A stretch of 64,000 nt of DNA from Verrucomicrobiia bacterium (GTDB lineage: Bacteria > Verrucomicrobiota > Verrucomicrobiia > Verrucomicrobiales > Akkermansiaceae). The notes under the pieces are model-generated. The model ran no database searches and was not told the DNA's origin. It worked only from the letters and a program-made list of their open reading frames with translations. Below, one piece after another: positions 47,333 through 56,225 of the stretch (positions are counted from its first letter, which is position 1; each line of letters begins with the position of its first letter). The position numbers and the translations under genes were made by a program. The stretch covers positions 1-64,000 of the forward strand of contig JAUIJB010000006.1 in assembly GCA_030430455.1 (NCBI GenBank), in the 5' to 3' direction.

Positions 47333-48822
47333 GCGGTCTTTCCTGCTTTCAGTTTCGCGACCATCATGCCGACGAGCAGGATGGTGAGGGTGCCGACGAC
47401 CACGGTCATCAGGCCGTCCAGCGGCGTGCGCAGGGACTCGGGCATCCAGTCGGCGTCGGCGAAGGACATCCAGGCGATGACCAGCACGCCGATCGTGACC
47501 CCGGTGACGCCCGCGGCGCGGTCGGCATGGCGGGCGATCCGGCCGAGCAGGAACAGGCCGAGCATGCCGCCGGCGAAGATCCCGGAGAGCGTCCACCAGA
47601 CGTCGAGGATGTTGCCGTCGTCGTAGGTCAGGGCCACCGCCACCGCCGTGCCGATGAAGCCCCAGAACAAGGTGGCGAGGCGCAGCACGCGCATCTCGCG
47701 GCGGCCGGGATCGGCGGCGACCTGGCGGTGGAAGATGTCCTTCAGGGTGATCGTGGCCGAGCTGTTCAGGCTGGTGTCGATCGTGCTCATCGCCGCGGCG
47801 AACAGCGCGGCGACCATCAGCCCACCGACGCCCGGAGGCAGGTGGTTGGCCATGAAGTGCGGCAGCGCGTTGTCGCCGGCGGGACGATCGGTCGCCGCCT
47901 TGAGGGCCTCCAGCTCGGCCATTTCCGCGAGGTGGATGTCGGCGTGGTAGAACCCCCACAGCAGCGTGCCGATCAGGAAGAACAGGGCGGAGACCGGGAT
48001 GTAGACGACCGCGCCCAGCCACAGCGAGCGGCGCGCGTCGGCCAGCGAGCGCGCGGTGTGGTAGCGCTGGATGTAGTTCTGGTCGATGCCGAAGTTGGTG
48101 AGGTTGATGAAGATCCCGAACAGCAGGATGACCCAGAAGGTCGGCGTGGTGAGGTCGAGGGCAAAGCTGCCCAGCGAGAACTTGTCGGCCTCGGCGGCGC
48201 GCGAGAACAGCTCGCCGCCGCCCGGCTCGCCGAGCAACAGGACGGCGAGGACGATGACGGCGCCGACGCTGAGCACGAGGGCCTGGACGACGTCGGTCCA
48301 GATCACCGCCTCGATCCCGCCGACCAGGGTGTAGGCGGTGACGAGCACGCCGGTGGCGATGATGATGCTGCGGATGTCCCAGCCGGTCACCGCGTGCAGG
48401 CCGATCGAGACGCCGACCATGATGGTGCCGCTGCGGCTGACCTGGGTGAGCAGGTAGCAGATGACCGTGTAGACCCTCGCCCAGCGACCGAAGCGCTCCT
48501 CGAGGTGGGTGTAGGCCGAGATGAAGCCGGACTCGCGGTAGAAGGGCACGAACCAGCGCGACGCGACCCAGGCGCCGAAGGGAATGGTCAGGCTGAAGAC
48601 GAAGAAGCTCCAGTTCGACGAGAAGGCCTTGCCGGGGTTGCCGATGAAGGTGTTGCTCGACAGGTAGGTGCCGAACAGCGACAGGCCGATCGCCCAGCCG
48701 GGCAGGCGTCCGCCGGCGGCGGTGAACTCGGCGGTGGTCTGGCTGCGCCGGGCAAACCAGAAGCCGACCGCCACCACGGCGGCGACGTAAACGATCAGGA
48801 TGGTCAGGTCGAGTGACTGCAT
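47329..48822 (-). CDS. SSS family sodium:solute symporter
   Basis: A 497-residue membrane protein with about 13 hydrophobic segments. SSS features are [19 protein letters not shown] near residue 50, [13 protein letters not shown] (~150) and [16 protein letters not shown] (~330). It imports a sugar, sugar acid or similar solute with sodium. The 4-bp overlap with the aldolase start suggests they handle the same substrate. It is divergent from the GH78 gene across 180 bp. The real N-terminus is [13 protein letters not shown]; in-frame codons further upstream are antisense to the rhamnosidase and were excluded. Confidence 0.88.
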   Translation of the reverse strand: MQSLDLTILIVYVAAVVAVGFWFARRSQTTAEFTAAGGRLPGWAIGLSLFGTYLSSNTFIGNPGKAFSSNWSFFVFSLTIPFGAWVASRWFVPFYRESGFISAYTHLEERFGRWARVYTVICYLLTQVSRSGTIMVGVSIGLHAVTGWDIRSIIIATGVLVTAYTLVGGIEAVIWTDVVQALVLSVGAVIVLAVLLLGEPGGGELFSRAAEADKFSLGSFALDLTTPTFWVILLFGIFINLTNFGIDQNYIQRYHTARSLADARRSLWLGAVVYIPVSALFFLIGTLLWGFYHADIHLAEMAELEALKAATDRPAGDNALPHFMANHLPPGVGGLMVAALFAAAMSTIDTSLNSSATITLKDIFHRQVAADPGRREMRVLRLATLFWGFIGTAVAVALTYDDGNILDVWWTLSGIFAGGMLGLFLLGRIARHADRAAGVTGVTIGVLVIAWMSFADADWMPESLRTPLDGLMTVVVGTLTILLVGMMVAKLKAGKTA

Positions 48823-49002
48823 GGCGGGATCATTCGCCGGCTTCGGGCCGGGTGATGAACTGGATTTCCATTCCTGTGACCATTGCAGGGATTCCCGCGC
48901 CTGGCGGTCAAGGAGCAATGGTGTTCCCGGCCGGCGATGTCGCAGGTGGCTGCAAGTTTCGCATCGTCGCCCCGCGTTGGCTTGCCTATCGATGGAAAAC
49001 CC

Positions 49003-52000
49003 ATGATTCCCCGACTCCATGCCGTCTGCCTGTGGCTCGCGACCGCGGGCCTTGCCGCCGCCACGCCGGCTGTTGACTTGAGGGTCGATGGCTGGACCTC
49101 GCCGCTTGGCCTCGACGACCCGCGACCGCGGTTCAGCTGGCGCATGGAGGCGGGTGGGAGCGGCGCGGCGCAGTTGGCCTACCAGGTCCGCGCAGCCAGT
49201 GCAGCTGACATGCTCGAGCAGGGCGAGGCCGACTTGTGGGACAGCGGCCGGGTCGAGTCGGCGGAGTGCCTGTCGGTGCGCTACGCGGGCAGGCCGCTCG
49301 AGTCGGGCCAGTCCGCCCACTGGCAGGTGCGGCTGTGGGACGCGAGCGACGGGGAAGGCGAGCCTGGTCCCTGGTCGGCGCCGGCGCGCTGGACGGTGGG
49401 GATCCTCGACGCGGCGGACTGGAACCCAGGGACCCGCTGGATCACCGACGCCAGCCTTCTCGAGCTGCGCCGGGAGAAGCTGGGCTACCGCTCGCGGGAG
49501 GCCGCGCCGGCCGACGAGAAGTGGGTCCAGCTCGACCTCGGCCGGGTCATCCCGCTCGACCGGCTGGTGCTGCGAGCGGTGCGCCACTCGGTCGAGGAGC
49601 GTATCGGTTTCCCGCGGCGGTTTCGTGTCGAGGTCGCCGATGAGCCCTCGTTCGATGATCCACGTGTCGTGGTGGCGGAGAAGGACGAGGACTTCAACCA
49701 GTGGATCGGCACCATCGACCTGCCACTGGACGGGGTGGCGGCGCGCTACCTTCGTTTCGTGGCGACCAGGCTCCGCGAGTCGCGCGACGGAACCTGCCTC
49801 GCGTTGAGCCAGGTCGAGTTGTGGTCGCAGGGGGAAAACCTCGCCCCTCAGGCGGAGTTCAGCGCACTCGATTCGATCGAGGACGGGCGCTGGTCGCTCG
49901 ATGCGATCAACGATGGGCTCGGCATTCCCGGCAGCAGCGCGGATGCCGCGAGGACGATTCGCCTGCGCCGCGAATTCACGGTGGCTCCCGGGATGCGCCG
50001 CGCCCAGTTGCGCCTTGCCGGGCTCGGCCACTACCAACTCACCCTGAATGGCGAGTCGATCGATGCCGACCAGCTGATGATCCCCGGGTGGACCGACTAC
50101 GCCAAGCGCTGCCTCTACCAGACACACGACCTCAGCGGGCACCTGCGCGAGGGCACCAACGTGCTCGGCATCACCCTCGCCGGCGGGTTTTTCAACGTGC
50201 CGGCGGTCAGGGGACGCTACCGCAAGCTGAGCACCGAGTTCCGCCCCCTGATGGCCTGGGGGGAGATTCAGCTCGACCACGAAGGCGGCAGGCGGGTCGT
50301 CATCCCGACCGACGAGCGCTGGGTGGTGAAGCCGGGACCGACGACCTTCGCGCACCTGTTCGGCGGCGAGGACTTCGATGCCCGGCTCGAGGAAGCCGGC
50401 TGGGCCTCGCCGGGCGCGCCGGATGAGGGATGGCAGCCAGTGACCACGACCGAGGGACCCGGCGGGGATCTGGCCGGAACCCGGGAGGCCTCGCCGCCAA
50501 TGCGGGTGCACGAGACCCTGAAGGTGCAGAATGTCCGCCGGATCGATGAGCGCGCCGCGGTGCACGACTTCGGCCAGAACGCCTCGATGATGCCGCGCCT
50601 GAAGGTGCGTGGGCCGGCGGGATCGGTGGTGCGGATGATTCCGGCCGAGCTGGTCCGCGACGACGGCCGGGTCGAGCGCGGCTCGGCCGGCGGCGGCTCG
50701 GCTTGGTGGCAGTACACCCTGCGGGGTGACAAGGATGGCGAGAGCTGGAGCCCGGCATTCTTCTATCATGGCGCCCGCTACCTACAGGTCGAGCTTGAGC
50801 CGGCCGATGGGGGCGGCGCGCTGCCGGTGGTCGAGTCCATCGAGGCGCGGGTGGTGCACTCGGACTCGGCGTCGATCGGCTCCTTTGCCTGTTCGAACGA
50901 TCTGTTCAACCGGATCCACCGCCTGGTGTGGTGGGCGCAGCGCAGCAACATGGCGCACGTGCTCACCGACTGCCCGCACCGCGAGCGGCTCGGCTGGCTC
51001 GAGCAGTACCATCTCAACGGGCCCTCGCTGCGCTACGGCTGGGACCTCGGCCGGCTCTACCGCAAGTGCTTCCGCGACATGGCCGCGGCCCAGCAAGCGG
51101 ACGGCCTGGTGCCCAACATCGCGCCGGAGTACGTCGTCTTCCACGGCGACTTCCGTGACGCCCCGGCCTGGGGCAGCGCCATCATCCTCGCGGCATGGCA
51201 GCACCACCTGTTCACCGGCGAGCTCGACCCGCTGAGGGAGAACCTCGCGGCGATGCAGGGCTACCTCGACTACCTCGGCAGCACGGCCGAGGGGCACATC
51301 GTCGACCACGGGCTGGGCGACTGGTATGACGTCGGCCCGAAGGCGCCCGGTCTCGCCCAGCTGACGCCGGTCGCCCTGACAACGACCGCTATCTACTATG
51401 AATGTGCGAGAACGCTGCGGCGCATCGCGGAGCTTTGCGGGGATCCGGAGCTGGCCGCTGAGCTCGGCGAACTCGCGGGCGAGATCGGCGCGGCTTTCAA
51501 CACGCGCTTCCTTGACGGGGAGAAGGCCAGCTACGCGACGGGTTCGCAGACCGCGTTGGCGATGCCGCTGGCGCTCGGCCTGGTGCCCGTGGAACTGGAG
51601 CCCCGGGTGCTCGCGGGCCTCGTTGGGCGGATCGAGGAGGATGGCTTCGCCGTCACCGCGGGCGACGTCGGCTACCGCTATGTCCTGCGGGCGCTGGCGC
51701 AGGGCGGGCGCTCGGACGTCGTCGTCCGGATGCTGTCCCAGCGCGAGCGGCCGGGCTATGCCTACCAGCTCGACCGCGGCGCGACCTCGCTGACCGAGGC
51801 CTGGAGCGCCAACCGGCGCAATTCGCAGAACCACTTCATGCTCGGCCAGGTGGTCGAGTGGTTCCATCACGACCTCGTTGGCCTGCAGCCCGACCCGGCG
51901 GCGCCGGGGTGGAAGCACGCCATCCTGCGGCCGGGTCCGGTCGATGGCGTGGAGTGGGCCGAGGCGAGTCATGAGGGGCCGTATGGGCGACTTTCGCTGC

Positions 52001-52140
52001 GCTGGGAGCGGCAGGGCGACCGGCTCGACCTGAGCATCACGGTGCCGCCGAACACCACCGCGACCCTGCAATGGCCGGAGGGGTGGGGTGACACGGTCAA
52101 GCTGGAGCCCGGCCAGCACCAGCTCAGCGCGGAGCGTTGA
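49003..52140 (+). CDS. GH78 alpha-L-rhamnosidase with an inserted discoidin-like domain, secreted
   Basis: A 1045-residue inverting rhamnosidase. Signal peptide (1-20), N-terminal Ig-like domain (GWTSPLGLDDPRPRFSWRM), then an F5/8 type C (discoidin) module at about 160-290 (KWVQLDLGRVIPLDRLVLRA in part). The GH78 beta-sandwich follows (GLGHYQLTLNGESID). The (alpha/alpha)6 barrel has DCPHRERLGWLEQ (656-668; E661 region catalytic), GDWYDVGP and the C-terminal beta domain. It removes terminal alpha-L-rhamnose. The start was set at ATG 49003 for the signal peptide rather than at ATG 48883. It is divergent from the symporter-aldolase pair, which may use the rhamnose released. Confidence 0.93.
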   Translation: MIPRLHAVCLWLATAGLAAATPAVDLRVDGWTSPLGLDDPRPRFSWRMEAGGSGAAQLAYQVRAASAADMLEQGEADLWDSGRVESAECLSVRYAGRPLESGQSAHWQVRLWDASDGEGEPGPWSAPARWTVGILDAADWNPGTRWITDASLLELRREKLGYRSREAAPADEKWVQLDLGRVIPLDRLVLRAVRHSVEERIGFPRRFRVEVADEPSFDDPRVVVAEKDEDFNQWIGTIDLPLDGVAARYLRFVATRLRESRDGTCLALSQVELWSQGENLAPQAEFSALDSIEDGRWSLDAINDGLGIPGSSADAARTIRLRREFTVAPGMRRAQLRLAGLGHYQLTLNGESIDADQLMIPGWTDYAKRCLYQTHDLSGHLREGTNVLGITLAGGFFNVPAVRGRYRKLSTEFRPLMAWGEIQLDHEGGRRVVIPTDERWVVKPGPTTFAHLFGGEDFDARLEEAGWASPGAPDEGWQPVTTTEGPGGDLAGTREASPPMRVHETLKVQNVRRIDERAAVHDFGQNASMMPRLKVRGPAGSVVRMIPAELVRDDGRVERGSAGGGSAWWQYTLRGDKDGESWSPAFFYHGARYLQVELEPADGGGALPVVESIEARVVHSDSASIGSFACSNDLFNRIHRLVWWAQRSNMAHVLTDCPHRERLGWLEQYHLNGPSLRYGWDLGRLYRKCFRDMAAAQQADGLVPNIAPEYVVFHGDFRDAPAWGSAIILAAWQHHLFTGELDPLRENLAAMQGYLDYLGSTAEGHIVDHGLGDWYDVGPKAPGLAQLTPVALTTTAIYYECARTLRRIAELCGDPELAAELGELAGEIGAAFNTRFLDGEKASYATGSQTALAMPLALGLVPVELEPRVLAGLVGRIEEDGFAVTAGDVGYRYVLRALAQGGRSDVVVRMLSQRERPGYAYQLDRGATSLTEAWSANRRNSQNHFMLGQVVEWFHHDLVGLQPDPAAPGWKHAILRPGPVDGVEWAEASHEGPYGRLSLRWERQGDRLDLSITVPPNTTATLQWPEGWGDTVKLEPGQHQLSAER

Positions 52141-52234
52141 GCTTTGGAGATCGGTTGCGGGGCCTTCCGAGGCGTTGGGCAGGGCGGCCCGCGGACTCCG
52201 CAACCCCTGCAGGGTTGTCGGTTTCACCGCAAAT

Positions 52235-52292
52235 GATGCCACGCGAACGATGCCGCAGATGATGCCAGCAGATGATGCCAGGCATACAATAG
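52235..52292 (+). repeat. GATGCC iterations and palindrome upstream of RAYT copy 2
   Basis: GATGCC occurs four times at 12-14-bp spacing (52235, 52249, 52261, 52274). The last forms ATGCCAGGCAT followed by ACAATAG, matching 93-110 before copy 1. It may be regulatory or a short terminal repeat of the transposase element. Confidence 0.5.
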
Positions 52293-52334
52293 ATTGACGG
52301 GCGGGTGTGAGTTTGGTAGGGAAGTCGTAAGTCG

Positions 52335-53489
52335 ATGAAAGCGAGTGCTGAACGAGATGCGGAGGCGGTGAAGGTGGCGGGGTTGCCGACGGGACTTTAT
52401 CCGGGCGGATTCAGGCGCGGGAAGGGGCCGGGGAGACGGCGGATTCTGGGGCCGGAGTGGTGCTCGAATTGCTACCACGTCATGAGCCGGACGGTCGGCG
52501 GTGAGATGCTCTTCGGGGTGGCGGAGAAGGAGGCATTCTGCCGGATCTTGCGACGCCTGGAGCGCTTCGCCGGGGTGGAGGTTCTCACCCACGCCGTGAT
52601 GGGGAATCACTTTCACCTCCTGGTGCGGGTGCCGGAGCGGGAGAAGTTCTTGCGGCGTTTTGACGGAGAGGCGGGGGGAAAGCGGCTGTTGGAGCACCTG
52701 AAGCTGCTCTACTCGAAGGGCTACCTGAGTGCGCTTCGGGCGGAACTGGCGGACCTCCGCGAGAAGAAGATGACGGCGGCGGTGGAGGAGCTGCTGGACC
52801 GCTACCGCAAGCGCCTCTGCAACCTGGAGGTGTTCGTGAAGGAGCTTAAGGAGCGCTTCTCCCGATGGTTCAACAAGCACCACGGGCGGCGCGGAACTCT
52901 GTGGATGGAGCGCTACAAGTGCGTGCTCGTCGAGAACGGCGAGGCGCTGCGGACGATGGCAGCCTACATCGACCTCAACCCAGTGCGGGCCGGCCTTTGC
53001 GAAGATCCAAAGGATTACCGCTGGTGCGGCTATGCCGAGGCGGTGGCGGGCAGCAAGCGTGCGCGACGGGGCCTGTGCCGGGTGCTCGATCGGCCGCTGG
53101 ACTCGTGGAGCGAGCGGCCCGCGAAGGCGAGCCTGACGGCGGCGGAATGGTATCGCTGCTGGCTGTTCGAGGATGGCATGGAAGTGCCCGAGGCCGCCGG
53201 GCAGAAGACGGGGCTGAAGGGCCGCAAAGGACGCAAGGGGATCCGTGCGGATACGGTGAGGAAGGTGCGAGAAGGCGGCGGCAAGTTGTCGCGGGCGGAG
53301 CTGTTGCGTTGCCGGGTGAGGTATTTCAGTGATGGTGTTGCGATCGGCAGTCGCAGCTTCATCGAGGGGGTCTTTCGGGAAAGGCGCGATTGCTTCGGCG
53401 AGAAGCGCAAAGACGGCGCGCGGCGGATCCGTGAGGCCGAGGCGAGTCTCTTTTCATTAAGGGAGCTGCGAGTGCAGGCGGTTGAGTAA
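52335..53489 (+). CDS. REP-associated tyrosine transposase (RAYT), copy 2
   Basis: A 384-residue near-duplicate of the gene at 153, in the same orientation 52 kb away. The HUH histidines (H92, H94 in NHFHLL) and catalytic Y211 (AYIDLNPVRAGL) are intact. It differs mainly in a shortened stretch near residue 285 (GQKTGLKGRKGRKG). The similarity of the two copies starts about 60 bp before the ATG and ends at the stop, so the unit that moved, or was kept by conversion, is the gene plus its short leader. Both copies look functional. Two RAYTs so close are unusual, as these genes are mostly single per genome. Confidence 0.9.
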   Translation: MKASAERDAEAVKVAGLPTGLYPGGFRRGKGPGRRRILGPEWCSNCYHVMSRTVGGEMLFGVAEKEAFCRILRRLERFAGVEVLTHAVMGNHFHLLVRVPEREKFLRRFDGEAGGKRLLEHLKLLYSKGYLSALRAELADLREKKMTAAVEELLDRYRKRLCNLEVFVKELKERFSRWFNKHHGRRGTLWMERYKCVLVENGEALRTMAAYIDLNPVRAGLCEDPKDYRWCGYAEAVAGSKRARRGLCRVLDRPLDSWSERPAKASLTAAEWYRCWLFEDGMEVPEAAGQKTGLKGRKGRKGIRADTVRKVREGGGKLSRAELLRCRVRYFSDGVAIGSRSFIEGVFRERRDCFGEKRKDGARRIREAEASLFSLRELRVQAVE

Positions 53490-53811
53490 TGTGAGGAGGC
53501 GTGACGGTGTGGTCTGATTGGTGGCCGGATACTGATGAGGTCGGGCATTTTCTGCACCCCTCCAGGGTACTTGGTTGTGGTGGGGAGCCTCGGTCCCGGG
53601 GATTCTCCCCGGGTTAAACTCCGGTAGGTCTTCAGCCTTCTTTCCGGGTGCAGGTGCTCGTGCCTGTCCTCGGCCTTGTTCTAGTCCCCACCGCAGCAGG
53701 GGATCTGGGAGGGAAGAGTTTTTCACAGAGGGAAACGAAGGCAAGTGCGGCGCTGGCCGCAGAGGTGAATGGGAGCAAGGCCTCCGGAATCCGAGGATGC
53801 CTACGGATGAA
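53490..53811. other. Intergenic region with a GC hairpin
   Basis: No gene is seen in this 322-bp gap between RAYT copy 2 and the GH95 stop. It contains a perfect 8-bp stem, CCCGGGGA (53595-53602) and TCCCCGGG (53606-53613), with a 3-base loop. A degenerate GC-rich sequence follows. The hairpin may be part of a dispersed repeat or a terminator for the convergent genes. Confidence 0.4.
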
Positions 53812-56217
53812 CTACGGTGATTCTACGACTTCGAGCTCGGCGTCGAGCCGGACTTGTTCGCCGGCGTCCAGGGTGAGCTTGCGGGTCTTTTCTCCGGCGA
53901 TCACCGTGAGCGACCCGGCCCGGGTGGCCTTGATGGTTGCTTCGCGGAGCTTTCCATCTCTCCACTCCAGCTCGACGAGGAAGCCGCCGCGTGTGCGCAG
54001 GCTGCTGACCGAGCCCTTCGGCCAGGCCGCGGGCAGGGCGGGGAGCAGTTCGATGGTGGTGGCCTCGATGCCACCGCTGCTCTGCAGCAGCATCTCGGCG
54101 ATCGCGGCGCAGCCGCCGAAGTTGCCGTCGATCTGGAACGGCGGGTGGGAGGTGAACAGGTTCGGGAAGCTGCCGCCGGTCCAGCGCTTGGTCTTGCCGG
54201 CGGTCACCGGCGCCAGCTGGGCGCACAGCAGCTTGTGGGCGCGGTCGCCGTCGTGGAGGCGCGCCCACATGGCGGTCTTCATCGCCAGGCTCCAGCCGGT
54301 GCCGCCGTCGCCGCGGCGGTCGAGCGTCCTGCGCGCTGCCTCGGCGAGCTCCGGGGTGGTCCGCGGGCCGATCTCGTCCCCGGGGTAGAGCGCCCAGAGG
54401 TGGGCGACGTGGCGGTGGTGCGGGTCGGCCTCGGGATACGGCTCGAGCCACTCCATCAGGCGGCCGTCGGGGCCGACCCGGTTCGGCGCGAGGCGCTCGC
54501 GGGCGGTGCTCCACTCGCGGCGCAGCCCGGGGTCGCGGTCGAGGATGGCGGCGGCGCGCCCGCAGGCATCGAAGAGGTAGCGCAGCAGCTGCTGGTCGGC
54601 GGTCGGTCCCATGCAGACGTGGACCGGCTTGTCGCTTCCCGGCAGCAGGAAGGCGTTCTCCGGCGAGTTCGACGGCGCGGTGACCAGCATCCCGGTCGCT
54701 GGGTCCTCGATGAGCATGTCGAGGTAGAACAGGCCGGCACCGCGGAGGATCGGGTAGGCCTGCTCGAGGAACCCGCGGTCGCCGGTGAACAGGAAGTGGT
54801 CCCACAGGTGCTGGCACAGCCAGGCTGAGCAGGACACGGTCGATCCCCAGCTGGCCGACTCGCCGGGCGAGGTGAACCCCCATGGGTTGGTGAGCAGGAA
54901 GCAGACCCAGCCACGGGAACCGTAGTAGGCCTGGGCGGTGCGGGTGCCCGGCTCGACCAGCGACCCGACCAGGGCGAAGAGCGGCTGGTGGAGTTCGGAC
55001 AGGCGGGTGACCTCGGCCGGCCAGTAGTTCATCTGGACGTTGACGTTGGCGTGCCAGTCGCCGTTCCAGGGGGTCTGGATCTCCTCGGCCCAGATCCCCT
55101 GGAGGTTGGCGGGCAGGCCGCCGGGGCGCGACGAGCTGATCAGCAGGTAGCGGCCGAAGTCGAAGAACAGCGCGGCGAGGTCGGGGTCGGCCTCGCCCGC
55201 CGCGAAGGCGGCGAGGCGCCCGGGGGTCGGGCGCGCGGGATCGGCCGCCGGGCCGAGGTCGAGCGTGGTGCGCGCGAAGTAGCGACGGTAGTCCTCGACG
55301 TGGCGCCGGCGCAGCTCGTCGAAGGACCGCGCGGCGGCCTTGGCGAGGTCCTCGGCCGAGGCCGCGCGGGCGTCGTCGACCTCGCGGCCGGCGAAGGTGT
55401 CGATGTCGCTGGCGGCTGCCTGCAGGATCGTCACCCGGTCGGCGGCGCGGACCAGCAGGTGGTCGTCGCCGGCGGAGACCTCGCCGCCCTCGGCGAGCAC
55501 GCGGACCCGCGCCGAGAAGCGAACCCCCTCGTCGCCCTCGCGGCCGTCGTTCAGCTGGCCGTGGAGCTCGAGGGTGTCGCTGCCGTGGACCCTGACCCCG
55601 GCGCGCTCCGGCCGGTCGAGCCGCAGGGTGAAGCTGATGGATCCGGGCTGGTCGGCGCTGAAGCGCTGGACGAAGACCTCGTCGGGCGCGCTGGTGAAGG
55701 CCTCGCGGTGGTGGGTGACCTCGCCATGCTTGAACTCGACCCGCGCCACCGCGGTCTCGAGGTCGAGCTCGCGACGGTAGCCGGTGGTTTCACCCTCCTC
55801 GGGCAGCTCGAAGTCGAGCCGCAGGTTTCCGAGCACCTGATAGCAGCCGTAGGGGAGGTTGGCGGACTGGCCGTGGCCCGATCCCTTGCCGGCGCAGGTG
55901 AAGGTGCGGTTGACGAGTTCCTCGGCCTCGGCATTGCGGCCGGCGAGCAGCAGCTTGCGGATCTCGGGAAGCGCCTTGGCGGCGTCCTGGCGGTCGGCGT
56001 CCTGCGGCGATCCCGACCACATGCCGCTCTCGTTGAGGACGATGCGCTCGTTCTCCGGGTTGCCGAAGATCATCGCACCGAGCCGGCCGTTGCCGAGGGG
56101 CGTGCTGGCGGTGAAGTGGTCGGCCGGCTCCTCGAGGAGGATGGTCCGCGCCATCAGCGGGGTCAGCGCGAAGATCGCCGCTGCGGCGAAGCAGCGGGTG
56201 ATGGAGGAGGGTGGCAT
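53812..56217 (-). CDS. GH95 family alpha-L-fucosidase/galactosidase, secreted
   Basis: An 801-residue GH95 enzyme. Signal peptide (1-23), N-terminal beta domain (PLGNGRLGAMIFG, LNESGMWSGSP), and an (alpha/alpha)6 catalytic barrel (WNGDWHANVNVQMNYWPAE; GRLMEWLEPYPEADPHHRHVAHLW split by a few residues). A C-terminal beta domain follows. Family members invert alpha-1,2-L-fucosides, and some act on alpha-L-galactosides as found in rhamnogalacturonan II. It starts at ATG 56217, 8 bp after the stop of the GH106 fusion, and is the last gene of the operon. The in-frame sequence upstream of that ATG is antisense-like. Confidence 0.92.
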   Translation of the reverse strand: MPPSSITRCFAAAAIFALTPLMARTILLEEPADHFTASTPLGNGRLGAMIFGNPENERIVLNESGMWSGSPQDADRQDAAKALPEIRKLLLAGRNAEAEELVNRTFTCAGKGSGHGQSANLPYGCYQVLGNLRLDFELPEEGETTGYRRELDLETAVARVEFKHGEVTHHREAFTSAPDEVFVQRFSADQPGSISFTLRLDRPERAGVRVHGSDTLELHGQLNDGREGDEGVRFSARVRVLAEGGEVSAGDDHLLVRAADRVTILQAAASDIDTFAGREVDDARAASAEDLAKAAARSFDELRRRHVEDYRRYFARTTLDLGPAADPARPTPGRLAAFAAGEADPDLAALFFDFGRYLLISSSRPGGLPANLQGIWAEEIQTPWNGDWHANVNVQMNYWPAEVTRLSELHQPLFALVGSLVEPGTRTAQAYYGSRGWVCFLLTNPWGFTSPGESASWGSTVSCSAWLCQHLWDHFLFTGDRGFLEQAYPILRGAGLFYLDMLIEDPATGMLVTAPSNSPENAFLLPGSDKPVHVCMGPTADQQLLRYLFDACGRAAAILDRDPGLRREWSTARERLAPNRVGPDGRLMEWLEPYPEADPHHRHVAHLWALYPGDEIGPRTTPELAEAARRTLDRRGDGGTGWSLAMKTAMWARLHDGDRAHKLLCAQLAPVTAGKTKRWTGGSFPNLFTSHPPFQIDGNFGGCAAIAEMLLQSSGGIEATTIELLPALPAAWPKGSVSSLRTRGGFLVELEWRDGKLREATIKATRAGSLTVIAGEKTRKLTLDAGEQVRLDAELEVVESP

Positions 56218-56225
56218 CGGCGGGT

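Noticed and set aside
52854-52862. Tyr to Phe change (KERY versus KERF) in RAYT copy 2, first taken as loss of the catalytic tyrosine
   Set aside because: Alignment with the E. coli RAYT puts the catalytic tyrosine in AYIDLNPV (Y211), which is intact in both copies.
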